Source: Candidatus Aenigmatarchaeota archaeon (GTDB lineage Archaea > Aenigmatarchaeota > Aenigmatarchaeia > QMZP01). From it: DNA of 7,929 nt. The position numbers and the translations under genes are program-made. This document shows positions 1 through 6,478 of this stretch, in pieces; the stretch's first letter is position 1, and each line of letters opens with the position of its first letter. The notes under the pieces are model-generated. The model made no database searches. It saw only the letters and a program-made list of their open reading frames with translations, and had not been told where the DNA came from. Location: assembly GCA_017609145.1 (NCBI GenBank), contig JAFCEM010000035.1, forward strand, positions 1 through 7,929. Direction: 5' to 3'.

Positions 1-74
1 ACATATGCAAAAAGTGCGGCGAACCGAGCTCGAGGGAATTATGCAATACATGTGAGCTCTGGGGAAAGCTTTAA
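1..74 (+). CDS. 3' end of a tRNA 2-thiolation protein (NcsA/TtcA/CTU1-like), partial
   Basis: Only the last 23 codons are in the window (codons begin at position 3, stop TAA 72-74). They translate to a compact C-terminal zinc ribbon: CKKCGEPSS, then CNTCELWGKL, giving two CxxC pairs eight residues apart. The order Cys-x-x-Cys-Gly-x-Pro-Ser-Ser ... Cys-x-x-Cys just before the stop is typical of archaeal and eukaryotic NcsA/Ncs6/CTU1-type ATP-pyrophosphatases, which thiolate uridine-34 of tRNAs. The catalytic PP-loop lies outside the window, so the family is inferred from the tail alone. Another zinc-ribbon protein cannot be excluded. The TATA box of the next gene overlaps this stop codon. Confidence 0.6.
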   Translation, partial: ICKKCGEPSSRELCNTCELWGKL

Positions 75-78
75 AAAG
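70..78 (+). promoter_or_regulatory. TATA box for the small gene at 99
   Basis: TTTAAAAAG is centred about 25 nt before the ATG at 99 and overlaps the TAA stop of the upstream gene. Archaeal transcription starts about 25-27 nt downstream of the TATA centre, so the mRNA would begin at or very near the ATG (leaderless). No Shine-Dalgarno sequence is present. Inferred from spacing and composition. Confidence 0.45.
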
Positions 79-98
79 ATAACTACTCAATCTTCTTT

Positions 99-287
99 AT
101 GGGAAAAGATTTAGTACCAGATGGTAACAAGTATATTTTGGTCAGACGTAATGATATTATTGATTCAAGCAATGATTTTAAAAAAATTGAAAAAGCGTTT
201 GGAGATGAAGTAAAACTACGTGGTTATTCGGGTTTAGAGTTATATAAAAGGATTTCAGTTGAAATTGATATTGAATTTGGCGAGTAA
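99..287 (+). CDS. Small hypothetical protein, 62 aa
   Basis: Not a protein I recognise. It is soluble, has no signal peptide, membrane segment or cysteine, and is acidic at the C-terminus (ends VEIDIEFGE). It reads as mixed alpha/beta: a strand-like KYILVRR segment (about residues 11-17), then a charged helix-like stretch (about 27-36). Support for it being real: it fills the space between the upstream stop and the eIF5A stop, has a well placed TATA box, and nothing else occupies the interval. It is visibly more AT-rich than the eIF5A and DHS genes beside it. Its TAA (285-287) is one base from the eIF5A stop, so the two genes converge with no room for separate terminators. A chance ORF remains possible at this length. 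Confidence 0.5.
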   Translation: MGKDLVPDGNKYILVRRNDIIDSSNDFKKIEKAFGDEVKLRGYSGLELYKRISVEIDIEFGE

Positions 288-288
288 C

Positions 289-687
289 TCACTTCATATC
301 CCTTATTAGAATCCTACCCGCGAGTTTCCAGTAAACGATTTCCTTGCCTTCCGAACCCGTCTTAATCCTGTCCTTGAACTCATCGGGTATGGTTGCCTCA
401 AATGTGGTGTAGTCCTCCATGTCCATTAGCTGCACTGTGTTGCCGCTAATGGAGATAATCTGTGCTTTTTTCTTCTCTATTATTGGGGCATCGACGCTTG
501 CTGATGCGGGCTTTAGAATGAATCTTCTTCTGTTGTCAAAAACGCCCATCGTTTCTATTCTTGCCTTAGCAGAGCCATGTTTTCCGGGCTTGGACTTGGT
601 TATGCTGACAACCTTACATGGTTCCCCATCAACCATAACAAAGCTTCCCGGTTTTAGGTCCTTTATTGGAACAGTAGTCTCCGCCAT
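289..687 (-). CDS. eif5A: Translation factor aIF5A (eIF5A/EF-P family)
   Basis: 132 aa, the usual length for archaeal IF5A, which binds the ribosomal E site and relieves stalling at proline-rich and other difficult stretches. Domains in order: N-terminal SH3-like KOW domain (about 1-70) and C-terminal OB fold (about 72-132). The modification loop reads SKPGKHGSAK, and Lys36 between Gly35 and His37 is the residue converted to deoxyhypusine or hypusine. The start ATG at 687 has a TATA box about 25 nt upstream (708-717) and no Shine-Dalgarno sequence, so the gene is probably leaderless and separately transcribed. It lies 44 bp behind the gene for its modifying enzyme, deoxyhypusine synthase, on the same strand. 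The 3' end converges with the small gene at 99-287. Confidence 0.97.
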   Translation of the reverse strand: MAETTVPIKDLKPGSFVMVDGEPCKVVSITKSKPGKHGSAKARIETMGVFDNRRRFILKPASASVDAPIIEKKKAQIISISGNTVQLMDMEDYTTFEATIPDEFKDRIKTGSEGKEIVYWKLAGRILIRDMK

Positions 688-707
688 GGTGATATTGGTT
701 ATGATAT

Positions 708-717
708 CTTAAATAAG
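708..717 (-). promoter_or_regulatory. TATA box for aIF5A
   Basis: On the minus strand the sequence is CTTATTTAAG, centred about 25 nt before the ATG of aIF5A, inside the 44-bp gap after DHS. The spacing predicts a leaderless transcript. It lets aIF5A be expressed independently of the long upstream operon. Confidence 0.5.
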
Positions 718-731
718 TTCGGTAAAAGCGG

Positions 732-1649
732 CTATAGAAACTGCCCTGCAATAAGCGGAAGGAGAACAGTAGCATCGCCCTCGACCGTAACGAACTTGGC
801 ACTTTCGCTGACCTTGCCCCATGATATGCCTTCCCTCACGCGGGCGCCCGAGAGACTGCCGTCCCATTCAGGCGCGGTTGTTATGTAAACAGCATAATCA
901 AGCCCTCCCTTGAACTGGTTCCACCATATAACATGATGTTTTGAGATGCCCCCTCCAATCATAAAGGCGCCTGACTTTATGTCGCCGAACATCTCCTCTA
1001 TAAGGAATTTCTCGTCAAGGAATACATCTATCTGGAAATCAGAATGTTCCTGCATAAACATGGCAATCTGCAGCCCCACCGCGCCGTCCGTTATCCCCGG
1101 TATGATGATCGGTATTTTGTTTCTGTATGCCCATGTAATGATAGAGCTGTCATCATCAACAAGCTTGCCCAGTTCCCATACGAGCTCGTGTGTGCTCAGC
1201 TTCCTATTACCTTTATCGTAGATTTTCTTAAGCATTTCCTGCATCTTGTCCTCTAGTATGATGCCATAGCTTTCGTTCGGCACGAATATGTTTCCGAGCC
1301 TGTTGATTTCCTTTTTGTGCAACTCTTTATCATCAGCCATGAATGTACCGTGCAGGTATGGTTTAGAGACCCTTGCAATATCATGGTCCAGTGTCCCGCA
1401 GGTAGTGATTACAATATCGAACATTCTGTTCTTCACCAAATCCTTCAGAATACCCCTCGTGCCCGTGGAAACGATGCATGCGGGGAAGCTCAGGAATTTC
1501 ACAACGTCTTCCCCGGCGAACATGCTCTTCAAAATATTAATCGCTGTGCCGACCTTCTTCGCAACAAAACCACCCGATTCGAAATACTGCCTGCCGAGCT
1601 CCCGAAGTTTCATCTCCTTCGTGATATCAAAATCCTTCACTTTCTTCAT
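732..1649 (-). CDS. dys: Deoxyhypusine synthase
   Basis: 305 aa, normal for archaeal DHS. The family uses NAD and spermidine to transfer an aminobutyl group to the hypusine lysine of IF5A. Visible landmarks: the NAD-site segments STGTRGILKDLV (about 61-72) and TTCGTLDHDIARV; TDG with Asp188; GGGISKHH with His238 (human His288); and SGARVREGISWGKV with Glu273, Trp277 and the catalytic Lys279 (human Glu323, Trp327, Lys329). The position matching human Asp316 is Leu266 (sequence GSLSGA). The ATG overlaps the agmatinase stop (ATGA), and GGTGA lies four bases before the start, so the two genes are translationally coupled. The product presumably acts on the aIF5A encoded next. Family assignment is firm; the natural amine donor is not shown by the sequence. 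Confidence 0.96.
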   Translation of the reverse strand: MKKVKDFDITKEMKLRELGRQYFESGGFVAKKVGTAINILKSMFAGEDVVKFLSFPACIVSTGTRGILKDLVKNRMFDIVITTCGTLDHDIARVSKPYLHGTFMADDKELHKKEINRLGNIFVPNESYGIILEDKMQEMLKKIYDKGNRKLSTHELVWELGKLVDDDSSIITWAYRNKIPIIIPGITDGAVGLQIAMFMQEHSDFQIDVFLDEKFLIEEMFGDIKSGAFMIGGGISKHHVIWWNQFKGGLDYAVYITTAPEWDGSLSGARVREGISWGKVSESAKFVTVEGDATVLLPLIAGQFL

Positions 1650-2461
1650 TGTTTCACCATATAGGCCAGCGTCTTTTTGAAGACATTCGCAGCCAGAACC
1701 GCTGTCTGTGTGTTAACTGTCTGTGATGCACACTCAACTATGTCCATTCCAACAAGCTTGTTTTTGCAGGCTCTTTTAAGCAGTGGGAAGAATTCCTCTG
1801 GCTTCATGCCCAATGGTTCAGGTGTCCCGACTTCTGGTGCTGCCGAGGGATCGAATACGTCCATATCTACCGTTATATAGACCGGACCCGATATTTTATC
1901 CAAGGATTCCTTTACCCTTTCTTTGAAAGGCTCCAATTCACCATTGCTCCAGCTCCTGCACCCCAATTGCATAAGGGATATCTTTGGGTTCTTCAGTGCG
2001 TGGTATGCCCATGTTATATGTGAGTGCTTTTCGCCCATCCACTCGGGCATAAGGTCGCGGTGTGCGTCGAAGTCTATTATCGTCATGTTACCATGATGTT
2101 CTGCCAGCAGTTTTACGGCGGCCAGTGTTATCAGATGCTCGCCGCCAAGCAACACGGGCAGGATTTTGGGGTTTTCCTCCAATACTTCGTGGATTGTTTC
2201 CATTATTGCTTTTTCTGTGAGCACCCAGTTCCCGGGCACGACAGAAATATCGCCCAAGTCGCAGAACCCATATTTTTCAAAGATGTTGGTTTTCGTTTCA
2301 GGGTCCCTGCCCGGCAGGTTACTTATCGCCTCTCTTATGAAGAGCGGACCGTACTTCACTGAATGCCCTGTTTCAGTTGAGCTGAACGGCACGCCAAGCA
2401 CCGCAATGTCTGCCTCTTTTAGCGGATGTTCATACTCGAAAGTCTTATGGGTATAAAGCAT
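1646..2461 (-). CDS. speB: Agmatinase-family ureohydrolase
   Basis: Arginase/agmatinase/formiminoglutamase fold, a Mn-dependent hydrolase of guanidino groups. Numbered from the preferred start, the metal-binding motifs are GGEH (His109), DFDAHRD (Asp132, His134, Asp136) and VDMDVFDP (Asp199, Asp201). GMDIVECA near the C-terminus supplies the conserved Glu. All expected metal ligands are present, so it should be active. An earlier ATG at 2467 (273 aa) exists, but a strong CAGGAG sits only one base before it. The same GGAG lies seven bases before the ATG at 2461, so I prefer the 271-aa form. The gene lies just after uL18 and overlaps DHS by four bases. Substrate: free agmatine (giving putrescine) is the default; the context also fits a role in hypusine synthesis. 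Arginase or guanidinobutyrase activity cannot be excluded. Confidence 0.9.
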   Translation of the reverse strand: MLYTHKTFEYEHPLKEADIAVLGVPFSSTETGHSVKYGPLFIREAISNLPGRDPETKTNIFEKYGFCDLGDISVVPGNWVLTEKAIMETIHEVLEENPKILPVLLGGEHLITLAAVKLLAEHHGNMTIIDFDAHRDLMPEWMGEKHSHITWAYHALKNPKISLMQLGCRSWSNGELEPFKERVKESLDKISGPVYITVDMDVFDPSAAPEVGTPEPLGMKPEEFFPLLKRACKNKLVGMDIVECASQTVNTQTAVLAANVFKKTLAYMVKQ

Positions 2462-2482
2462 ATTCATGCTCCTGAAAAGAAA

Positions 2483-3055
2483 TCAAATGGGTGCGTGCTT
2501 CTTTGCTGGCTTCTTTTTTGTTGGTTTTTTGGCTGCCGGTTTGCCGGAAATGATATTCTTTTTGGTTTCCTCAAAATTCTTGTGAATGGAAGTGTCTTTA
2601 CGGTATTCTGCTATGTGCTTTCCGGAAATTCTTTCAGCGGACGGTAGAATATCATCCGAACATTTTATGGAAAGCCCGGCGTCAAGGCCTCCCTTAAGGG
2701 CTGCATAGATGCCGGAGCCTTTTGTGGAAATATGCAGGCCAATGTCCAAAATCGCCTCGCTGATATTTTTCTTCTTCGCCATTGTTCCACAGAGAAGCCC
2801 GGTAAGATAGGCCGCAGGCAGGTTGCCCCCGTGGCCTTTCCATCCGAATTTCCTGATATCAGCAGAAGAAACCGTGACCTTTGTCCTGTCCCCTTTCGGT
2901 TGGTATTCAATAACCTGACAGACTATGTTATTGAGTGATTTCCTTACTGCAAACCTTGGCCTCCGTGAGCGCAGAAGACCGAGCCTTTTCCTGTAATTGG
3001 TTCTCTGTTCCCTTCTCCTCCTGTGCGGGACCCTGTAAGTTTTTTGTCTTGTCAT
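2483..3055 (-). CDS. rpl18: Large-subunit ribosomal protein uL18 (archaeal L18/L5e type)
   Basis: 190 aa, archaeal-type uL18, which binds 5S rRNA in the central protuberance. The N-terminus is strongly basic (VPHRRRREQRTNYRKRL), followed by RFAVRKSLNNIVCQVIEY and the conserved stretches FGWKGHGGNLPAAYLTGLL (about 70-88) and AILDIGLHISTKGSGIYAALKGGLDAGL. A lysine/proline-rich tail (about 168-190) extends past the globular domain. The ATG overlaps the eL19 stop, and AAGGTGG lies seven bases before the start, giving coupled translation. In most archaea this gene is followed by S5 and L30; here it is followed after 15-21 bp by agmatinase. Confidence 0.95.
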   Translation of the reverse strand: MTRQKTYRVPHRRRREQRTNYRKRLGLLRSRRPRFAVRKSLNNIVCQVIEYQPKGDRTKVTVSSADIRKFGWKGHGGNLPAAYLTGLLCGTMAKKKNISEAILDIGLHISTKGSGIYAALKGGLDAGLSIKCSDDILPSAERISGKHIAEYRKDTSIHKNFEETKKNIISGKPAAKKPTKKKPAKKHAPI

Positions 3056-3534
3056 TTCTTAGCCACCTTGGTTTTCTTTGATACAGAAACCTTTTTCTTC
3101 AACAGCTCATGCTCTTTGAGGAACAGCAGAAGATGCTTTTTATTTCTGAAAAACCCTCCGCCTATTCTAAGATACATCTTTCTATAGGTCTGGTTGCCTA
3201 TCTGACCATAATCACGCAATTCCCGGAGCAGTTTTCTCAATGGCCTGACAGAATTAATCCATGCTCCTTTTTTCGGATTTCCGGCGTGTTTCTTTCCTTT
3301 CCTACTGCCACGGCCCCTCCTTCTGCCTTTGCTCTTTTGCTTAAGGGTTTTCTTGGCCGCTGCCCTGGATGTTCCTTTTTTTTGTTTTTTTGTTATGAGA
3401 TCCTTTTTTATCAAATCTCTTATGTCATTTCTTGTTAATGCCTCTTCTATCTCTTTTGCCTGTTTTATTCTGACTCTCGAAACTCCACATTTCATGATTT
3501 TTGCTGCCATCTGTTTTTGTGATTTGGTATTCAT
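3052..3534 (-). CDS. rpl19e: Large-subunit ribosomal protein eL19 (L19e)
   Basis: 160 aa, archaeal/eukaryotic-specific large-subunit protein. Typical features: N-terminal helical part with IMKCGVSRVRIKQ and IRDLIKKDLI, a central very basic hinge GRRRGRGSRKGKKHAG, then WINSVRPLRKLLRELRD and MYLRIGGGFFRNKKHLLLFL. The last about 15 residues are a lysine-rich tail, slightly longer than usual. The ATG overlaps the uS2 stop (ATGA) and the stop overlaps the uL18 ATG, so all three are coupled. The Shine-Dalgarno is weak (GAAGG at a distance of about eight bases), which fits dependence on translation of uS2. L32e, the usual upstream neighbour in the archaeal spc operon, is absent. Confidence 0.95.
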   Translation of the reverse strand: MNTKSQKQMAAKIMKCGVSRVRIKQAKEIEEALTRNDIRDLIKKDLITKKQKKGTSRAAAKKTLKQKSKGRRRGRGSRKGKKHAGNPKKGAWINSVRPLRKLLRELRDYGQIGNQTYRKMYLRIGGGFFRNKKHLLLFLKEHELLKKKVSVSKKTKVAKK

Positions 3535-4172
3535 TTTTTCGCCTTCTTTTTCAGTTCTTTTTTTGCCTGCTTTTTTAGCTCTTTTATCATGGACGATACT
3601 TCGGTCTCTTTTTCCAGACCGAAATCATCCGGTTTGAGGTCAATTTTTTTCTTTTTCTTTTTCAGAATTTCTTTTGAAATTATCCACAATGCCAAAGCGA
3701 GTGCCTTTTTTCCGTTGTTATTCATGGGCACTATCAGGTCTATGTCTCTTGGATTATTGAGCGTATCACAGAAAGAAATTATAGGTATTCTTTTCTTTTT
3801 GGCTTCTCTGATTATCTGTTCATCTATAAGCGGGTCAACAAGAAGTACAACATCGGGCTCGAGGAAATTTTTATATGAAGGATTTGTCAGAGTACCCGGT
3901 GAAAATCTGCCTGTTATGGATTTGCTTCCGGTTGCCTTTGCGAATGCATTCAGGGGCTTAGATGCACTTTCTTTTCTGGAGCCTGCTAGAATATTATCAA
4001 AACCCGAAAGGAAATCTGCGGCTATCTTTATCCTTTCATCAACTTTCTGCAGATTAAAGACGGCCAGACCATCGTCCCTTATTTTGTAGACAAACTGTTT
4101 CATATAGGGTGTGCAGGATTTCATGCCTATATGAATGCCGGCTGTCAGATATTCTGTTTTTTCCACGAGCAT
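3531..4172 (-). CDS. rps2: Small-subunit ribosomal protein uS2 (archaeal/eukaryotic SA type)
   Basis: 213 aa. Recognisable uS2 segments: YLTAGIHIGMKSCTPYMKQF (about 9-28), DDGLAVFNLQKVDERI, GRFSPGTLTNP, EPDVVLLVDPLIDEQIIREA and IPIISFCDTLNNPRDIDLIVPMN-type text, all in family order. The C-terminus (about 168-213) is a charged, lysine-rich helix. It follows enolase, as in many archaea (the rpoK-eno-S2 order). AAGGTGAG ends three bases before the ATG, and an own TATA box lies about 43 bp upstream, so uS2 probably heads a transcript with a short leader running into eL19, uL18, agmatinase and DHS. Confidence 0.96.
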   Translation of the reverse strand: MLVEKTEYLTAGIHIGMKSCTPYMKQFVYKIRDDGLAVFNLQKVDERIKIAADFLSGFDNILAGSRKESASKPLNAFAKATGSKSITGRFSPGTLTNPSYKNFLEPDVVLLVDPLIDEQIIREAKKKRIPIISFCDTLNNPRDIDLIVPMNNNGKKALALALWIISKEILKKKKKKIDLKPDDFGLEKETEVSSMIKELKKQAKKELKKKAKK

Positions 4173-4175
4173 ATT

Positions 4176-4225
4176 CTCACCTTAAGGCAGTAAAATTAAG
4201 TTTAATTGTCATATTTAAATATAAA
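4176..4225 (-). promoter_or_regulatory. Promoter and Shine-Dalgarno of the uS2 operon
   Basis: The 61-bp gap between enolase and uS2 holds, on the minus strand, an A/T-only TATA region TTTATATTTAAATAT (4211-4225). Its centre is about 43 nt before the ATG, followed by AAGGTGAG (4176-4183) immediately before the start. The spacing predicts a leader of about 17 nt that contains the ribosome-binding site, unlike the leaderless layout of rpoK and aIF5A. Confidence 0.55.
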
Positions 4226-4233
4226 AGTAAGCA

Positions 4234-5400
4234 TTATAATGAGGCCATTCTCGGTTTTGATGTTTTTTTCCAGAGTTCATCCAGTCTTTTGTGTTTTGAA
4301 ATGCGCTCGGGCCCATGTATACCTGTCTTTATCATCGGTATGCTCCAGAGAAGTGCAAGGTCTGATATCCAGTTATCCATTGTCTCCTTTGATCTGTGGG
4401 ATATGACTGGTTTGATTTTATTGCCGGCTGCAAATTTCACTGCTGCTGATGCTAGCGAGAAGGTACCCACCTGATTGGGCTTTATTATCGCCGCGTTGGA
4501 TGAACGCTTTTTCACACCTTTTTTCAGGCGGTTTATATTGGTGCAGTAAAGATCATCACCGACTATAAGACATGAACCAAGCTTTTTTGTGAGAAAGGAG
4601 AAGGATTCAAAGTCATCTTCCCGGAAAGGGTCTTCGAGATAGAAGAGTTTGTATTGTTTTGTTGTTTCTATTAATAAGTCAATTTGTTTATCCGTATTCA
4701 TTTCCTTTTTCATGTGCCTATATTTGTATGTCCTGCCGTTCCAGAGCTCTGTTGCCGCGAAATCAATTCCCAGGCGGACATCGTAATCTTCTGTAATTTT
4801 GCACAGAAAATCAAGTGTTTTGATGTCATCAATCTCTGCTTTCCAAGCACTTTCAAGATTATATCCATGCACAAGCCGTTTTTTCTTCAGTTCTTTGCCT
4901 ACGGAGTTCCAGATGTCTGTCATTGTTTTCAAAGCTTCAGCAGGGTTTCTTGCCTTGTGTGGTATGATCAGAAATTCCTGCCAGTCGGCACCGCCACCAT
5001 GCATGCCTCCGCCTATGACATTTCCTACAGGAACTGGGAATGAATAATTTTTTTCCGGTTTTATCCAAAACTTGTTTTCACTGAATGCCCTCGCAGCAGC
5101 AAGGGATATTCCAAGAGCAAGATTGCTGCCTATTTTTCTGAAATTCTCTGTGCCATCTATTTCCTGAAGTCTGGCATCAATTGCTACCTGATTATATTCC
5201 ATTCCAATTATTTTGGATTTTATTAATGGAAAAATCTTCAATACTTTTTCATATGGCAGACAGGCTGCCTCGTGAGCACCTCTTGACGTCCCTGATGGCA
5301 CTGAAGCATTATAATTACCATTCTCTGTAATAATTGTTACCTGGATTGCTTTTTCTCCCGCAGAATTAGGAACATCACTGATTTTGATATCTTTAATCAT
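4234..5400 (-). CDS. eno: Enolase (phosphopyruvate hydratase), short divergent form
   Basis: 388 aa against about 410-435 for most enolases, which interconvert 2-phosphoglycerate and phosphoenolpyruvate. Conserved: mobile loop SVPSGTSRG (33-41), GSNLALGISLA, His134 and Glu142 in MHGGGADWQEF, metal-site Asp213, Glu256 (LEDP) and Asp282 (GDDL), Lys307 (IIKPNQVGT), Arg336-Ser337 (SHRS) and Lys358 (IKTG). Divergent: the usual LDSRGNPT near the N-terminus is replaced by DVPNSAGEK, and the GDEGG loop carrying a catalytic Glu reads GYNLESAW (Glu183 may be the equivalent). SHRSGET reads SHRSKET, and the SRSER segment reads IHGPER. Most catalytic and metal residues remain, so activity is likely but altered loops are clear. 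It lies 33 bp after rpoK, and a possible own TATA box is at 5421-5428. Confidence 0.9.
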   Translation of the reverse strand: MIKDIKISDVPNSAGEKAIQVTIITENGNYNASVPSGTSRGAHEAACLPYEKVLKIFPLIKSKIIGMEYNQVAIDARLQEIDGTENFRKIGSNLALGISLAAARAFSENKFWIKPEKNYSFPVPVGNVIGGGMHGGGADWQEFLIIPHKARNPAEALKTMTDIWNSVGKELKKKRLVHGYNLESAWKAEIDDIKTLDFLCKITEDYDVRLGIDFAATELWNGRTYKYRHMKKEMNTDKQIDLLIETTKQYKLFYLEDPFREDDFESFSFLTKKLGSCLIVGDDLYCTNINRLKKGVKKRSSNAAIIKPNQVGTFSLASAAVKFAAGNKIKPVISHRSKETMDNWISDLALLWSIPMIKTGIHGPERISKHKRLDELWKKTSKPRMASL

Positions 5401-5420
5401 GATAAAGAATTGTTGTTTTA

Positions 5421-5428
5421 GTTTAAAA
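5421..5428 (-). promoter_or_regulatory. Possible TATA box for enolase
   Basis: On the minus strand TTTTAAAC is centred about 24 nt before the enolase ATG, inside the 33-bp rpoK-enolase gap, with no Shine-Dalgarno sequence. The spacing suits a leaderless start. The motif is weaker than the other TATA boxes in the window, and enolase may instead be read through from rpoK. Confidence 0.3.
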
Positions 5429-5433
5429 TGTAA

Positions 5434-5628
5434 TCAGCATTGTTCCTTCTTTTTGATATCAATTGGTATGAGACCGGCGTTCCATTCTGCTTCGGCAATC
5501 TCAAGGGGGGTTGCTGATTTGGGGTGTTTCACCAGAACAGGCGAACCCTCTGCTATCTGCAGCGTTCTTGCTGATATTATCCTTGTTTTTTCATACCTCG
5601 AATAAAATTTCGGGTCTTTCTTATTCAT
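5434..5628 (-). CDS. rpoK: DNA-directed RNA polymerase subunit K (Rpb6/omega homologue)
   Basis: 64 aa, the usual size of archaeal RpoK, a small subunit that stabilises the RNA polymerase clamp and assembly. The whole core is recognisable: YSRYEKTRIISARTLQIAEG (9-28), PVLV, then ATPLEIAEAEWNAGLIPIDI, matching the family text TRYEKARIIGARALQ ... PLEIAEEE ... GIIPI. The start ATG at 5628 has no Shine-Dalgarno but has a strong TATA box about 29 nt upstream. The rpoK-eno-uS2 order is common in archaea. The genes that usually precede it (rpoN, S9, L13, L18e) are absent; a PAC2-family gene is there instead. Confidence 0.95.
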   Translation of the reverse strand: MNKKDPKFYSRYEKTRIISARTLQIAEGSPVLVKHPKSATPLEIAEAEWNAGLIPIDIKKKEQC

Positions 5629-5652
5629 TCTTTCATTCGTTATTTTGCAAAA

Positions 5653-5662
5653 ATATTTATAT
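5653..5662 (-). promoter_or_regulatory. TATA box for rpoK
   Basis: On the minus strand TATAAATATT is centred about 29 nt before the rpoK ATG, in the 36-bp gap after the PAC2 gene. It predicts a start of transcription within a few bases of the ATG and could drive rpoK-eno and, by read-through, the ribosomal protein genes. Confidence 0.5.
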
Positions 5663-5664
5663 AC

Positions 5665-6450
5665 TTATCCTATATACCTGAGCTCTTCCTTGTCCTTGAC
5701 GGGTGCTTTGCCTTCTTTGGATATTTGCAAAAGGGCCTTCTTTTGCAGGTCTTCGACTTTCTGTATAAACTTTTCCATCTCTTTTACCCTTTTTTCGAGC
5801 TTGCTCATGTCTATTTTTATATGAAACATTTTCATCAGGGAATCCAGTACGACCTCGGCTGCCTTCGGATCAGTTACTATCGGGAATCCTGATGTTTCCC
5901 CAAGAAGGCATATACCATCCATTCCTTTTTCTTTCCCGAGACCCAAAAACAATCCTGTTGCACCGACTATATATCCTACTTTCTTTCCAGCATCGAATTC
6001 CACGCCACAGTTTTTGTATTTTTTAATATATTTTTCATCAGTCACTGCGCCAAGAACACTGGGTTTGTCTTCAATTTCTCCTGTTGCAAGACCGCCAATT
6101 GTACAGATTTCCTTTACTCCAAACTTTTTGACAAAATCCAGTATTTCATTTGCGATTTCATAATGACCTTCCGGGGAAAGGGATTGGCAGTCTCCCACTA
6201 AAAATATGATATCTCTTTTTTTGCCTTTCAGATAATAAAACTGATTTTTCAGAAGATGAATACGATAATCTTCATATAACATTACGAAAGGAAAAAAATG
6301 CTTTGAATAGAGTTCGGCGAATTTTTTTGCTCCGAGCTCTTCAATTATATAACCCACTGCAACTCTTCCTATATTACCAACACCGGGAAGGCCTTCAATA
6401 AACAGGGGGTTTTTGAGTTTAGGCTTATTTAGAACTTTTATAACAGTCAT
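5665..6450 (-). CDS. PAC2-family protein (proteasome assembly chaperone-like, PbaB type)
   Basis: 261 aa. The N-terminal domain (about 1-215) reads as archaeal PAC2: LFIEGLPGVGNIGRVAVGYIIEELG (17-41), FFPFV, DIIFLVGDCQSLSPEGHYEIANEILDF, ICTIGGLATGE, VGATGLFLGLG, and GICLLGETSGFPIVTDPKAA. A charged coiled-coil-like tail follows (about 217-245, KLEKRVKEMEKFIQKVEDLQKK), ending in ELRYIG. Archaeal PbaB proteins of this family help assemble or bind the 20S proteasome; the end does not strictly match the hydrophobic-Tyr-X terminus of proteasome activators. The start at 6450 has a TATA box about 35 nt upstream and a weak AGTGAT four bases before the ATG. The gene is divergent from the tRNA pair and is followed by rpoK. 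Function inferred from family only. Confidence 0.85.
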   Translation of the reverse strand: MTVIKVLNKPKLKNPLFIEGLPGVGNIGRVAVGYIIEELGAKKFAELYSKHFFPFVMLYEDYRIHLLKNQFYYLKGKKRDIIFLVGDCQSLSPEGHYEIANEILDFVKKFGVKEICTIGGLATGEIEDKPSVLGAVTDEKYIKKYKNCGVEFDAGKKVGYIVGATGLFLGLGKEKGMDGICLLGETSGFPIVTDPKAAEVVLDSLMKMFHIKIDMSKLEKRVKEMEKFIQKVEDLQKKALLQISKEGKAPVKDKEELRYIG

Positions 6451-6478
6451 AAAATCACTATTAGAATATGAGCAGAGT

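Noticed and set aside
419..712. Plus-strand open frame over aIF5A, and similar frames over DHS (1288-1680), agmatinase (2024-2362), uS2 (3589-4089) and enolase (4684-5043)
   Set aside because: All are shadows of confidently identified minus-strand genes; their translations are low-complexity hydrophobic or cysteine-rich with no family features.
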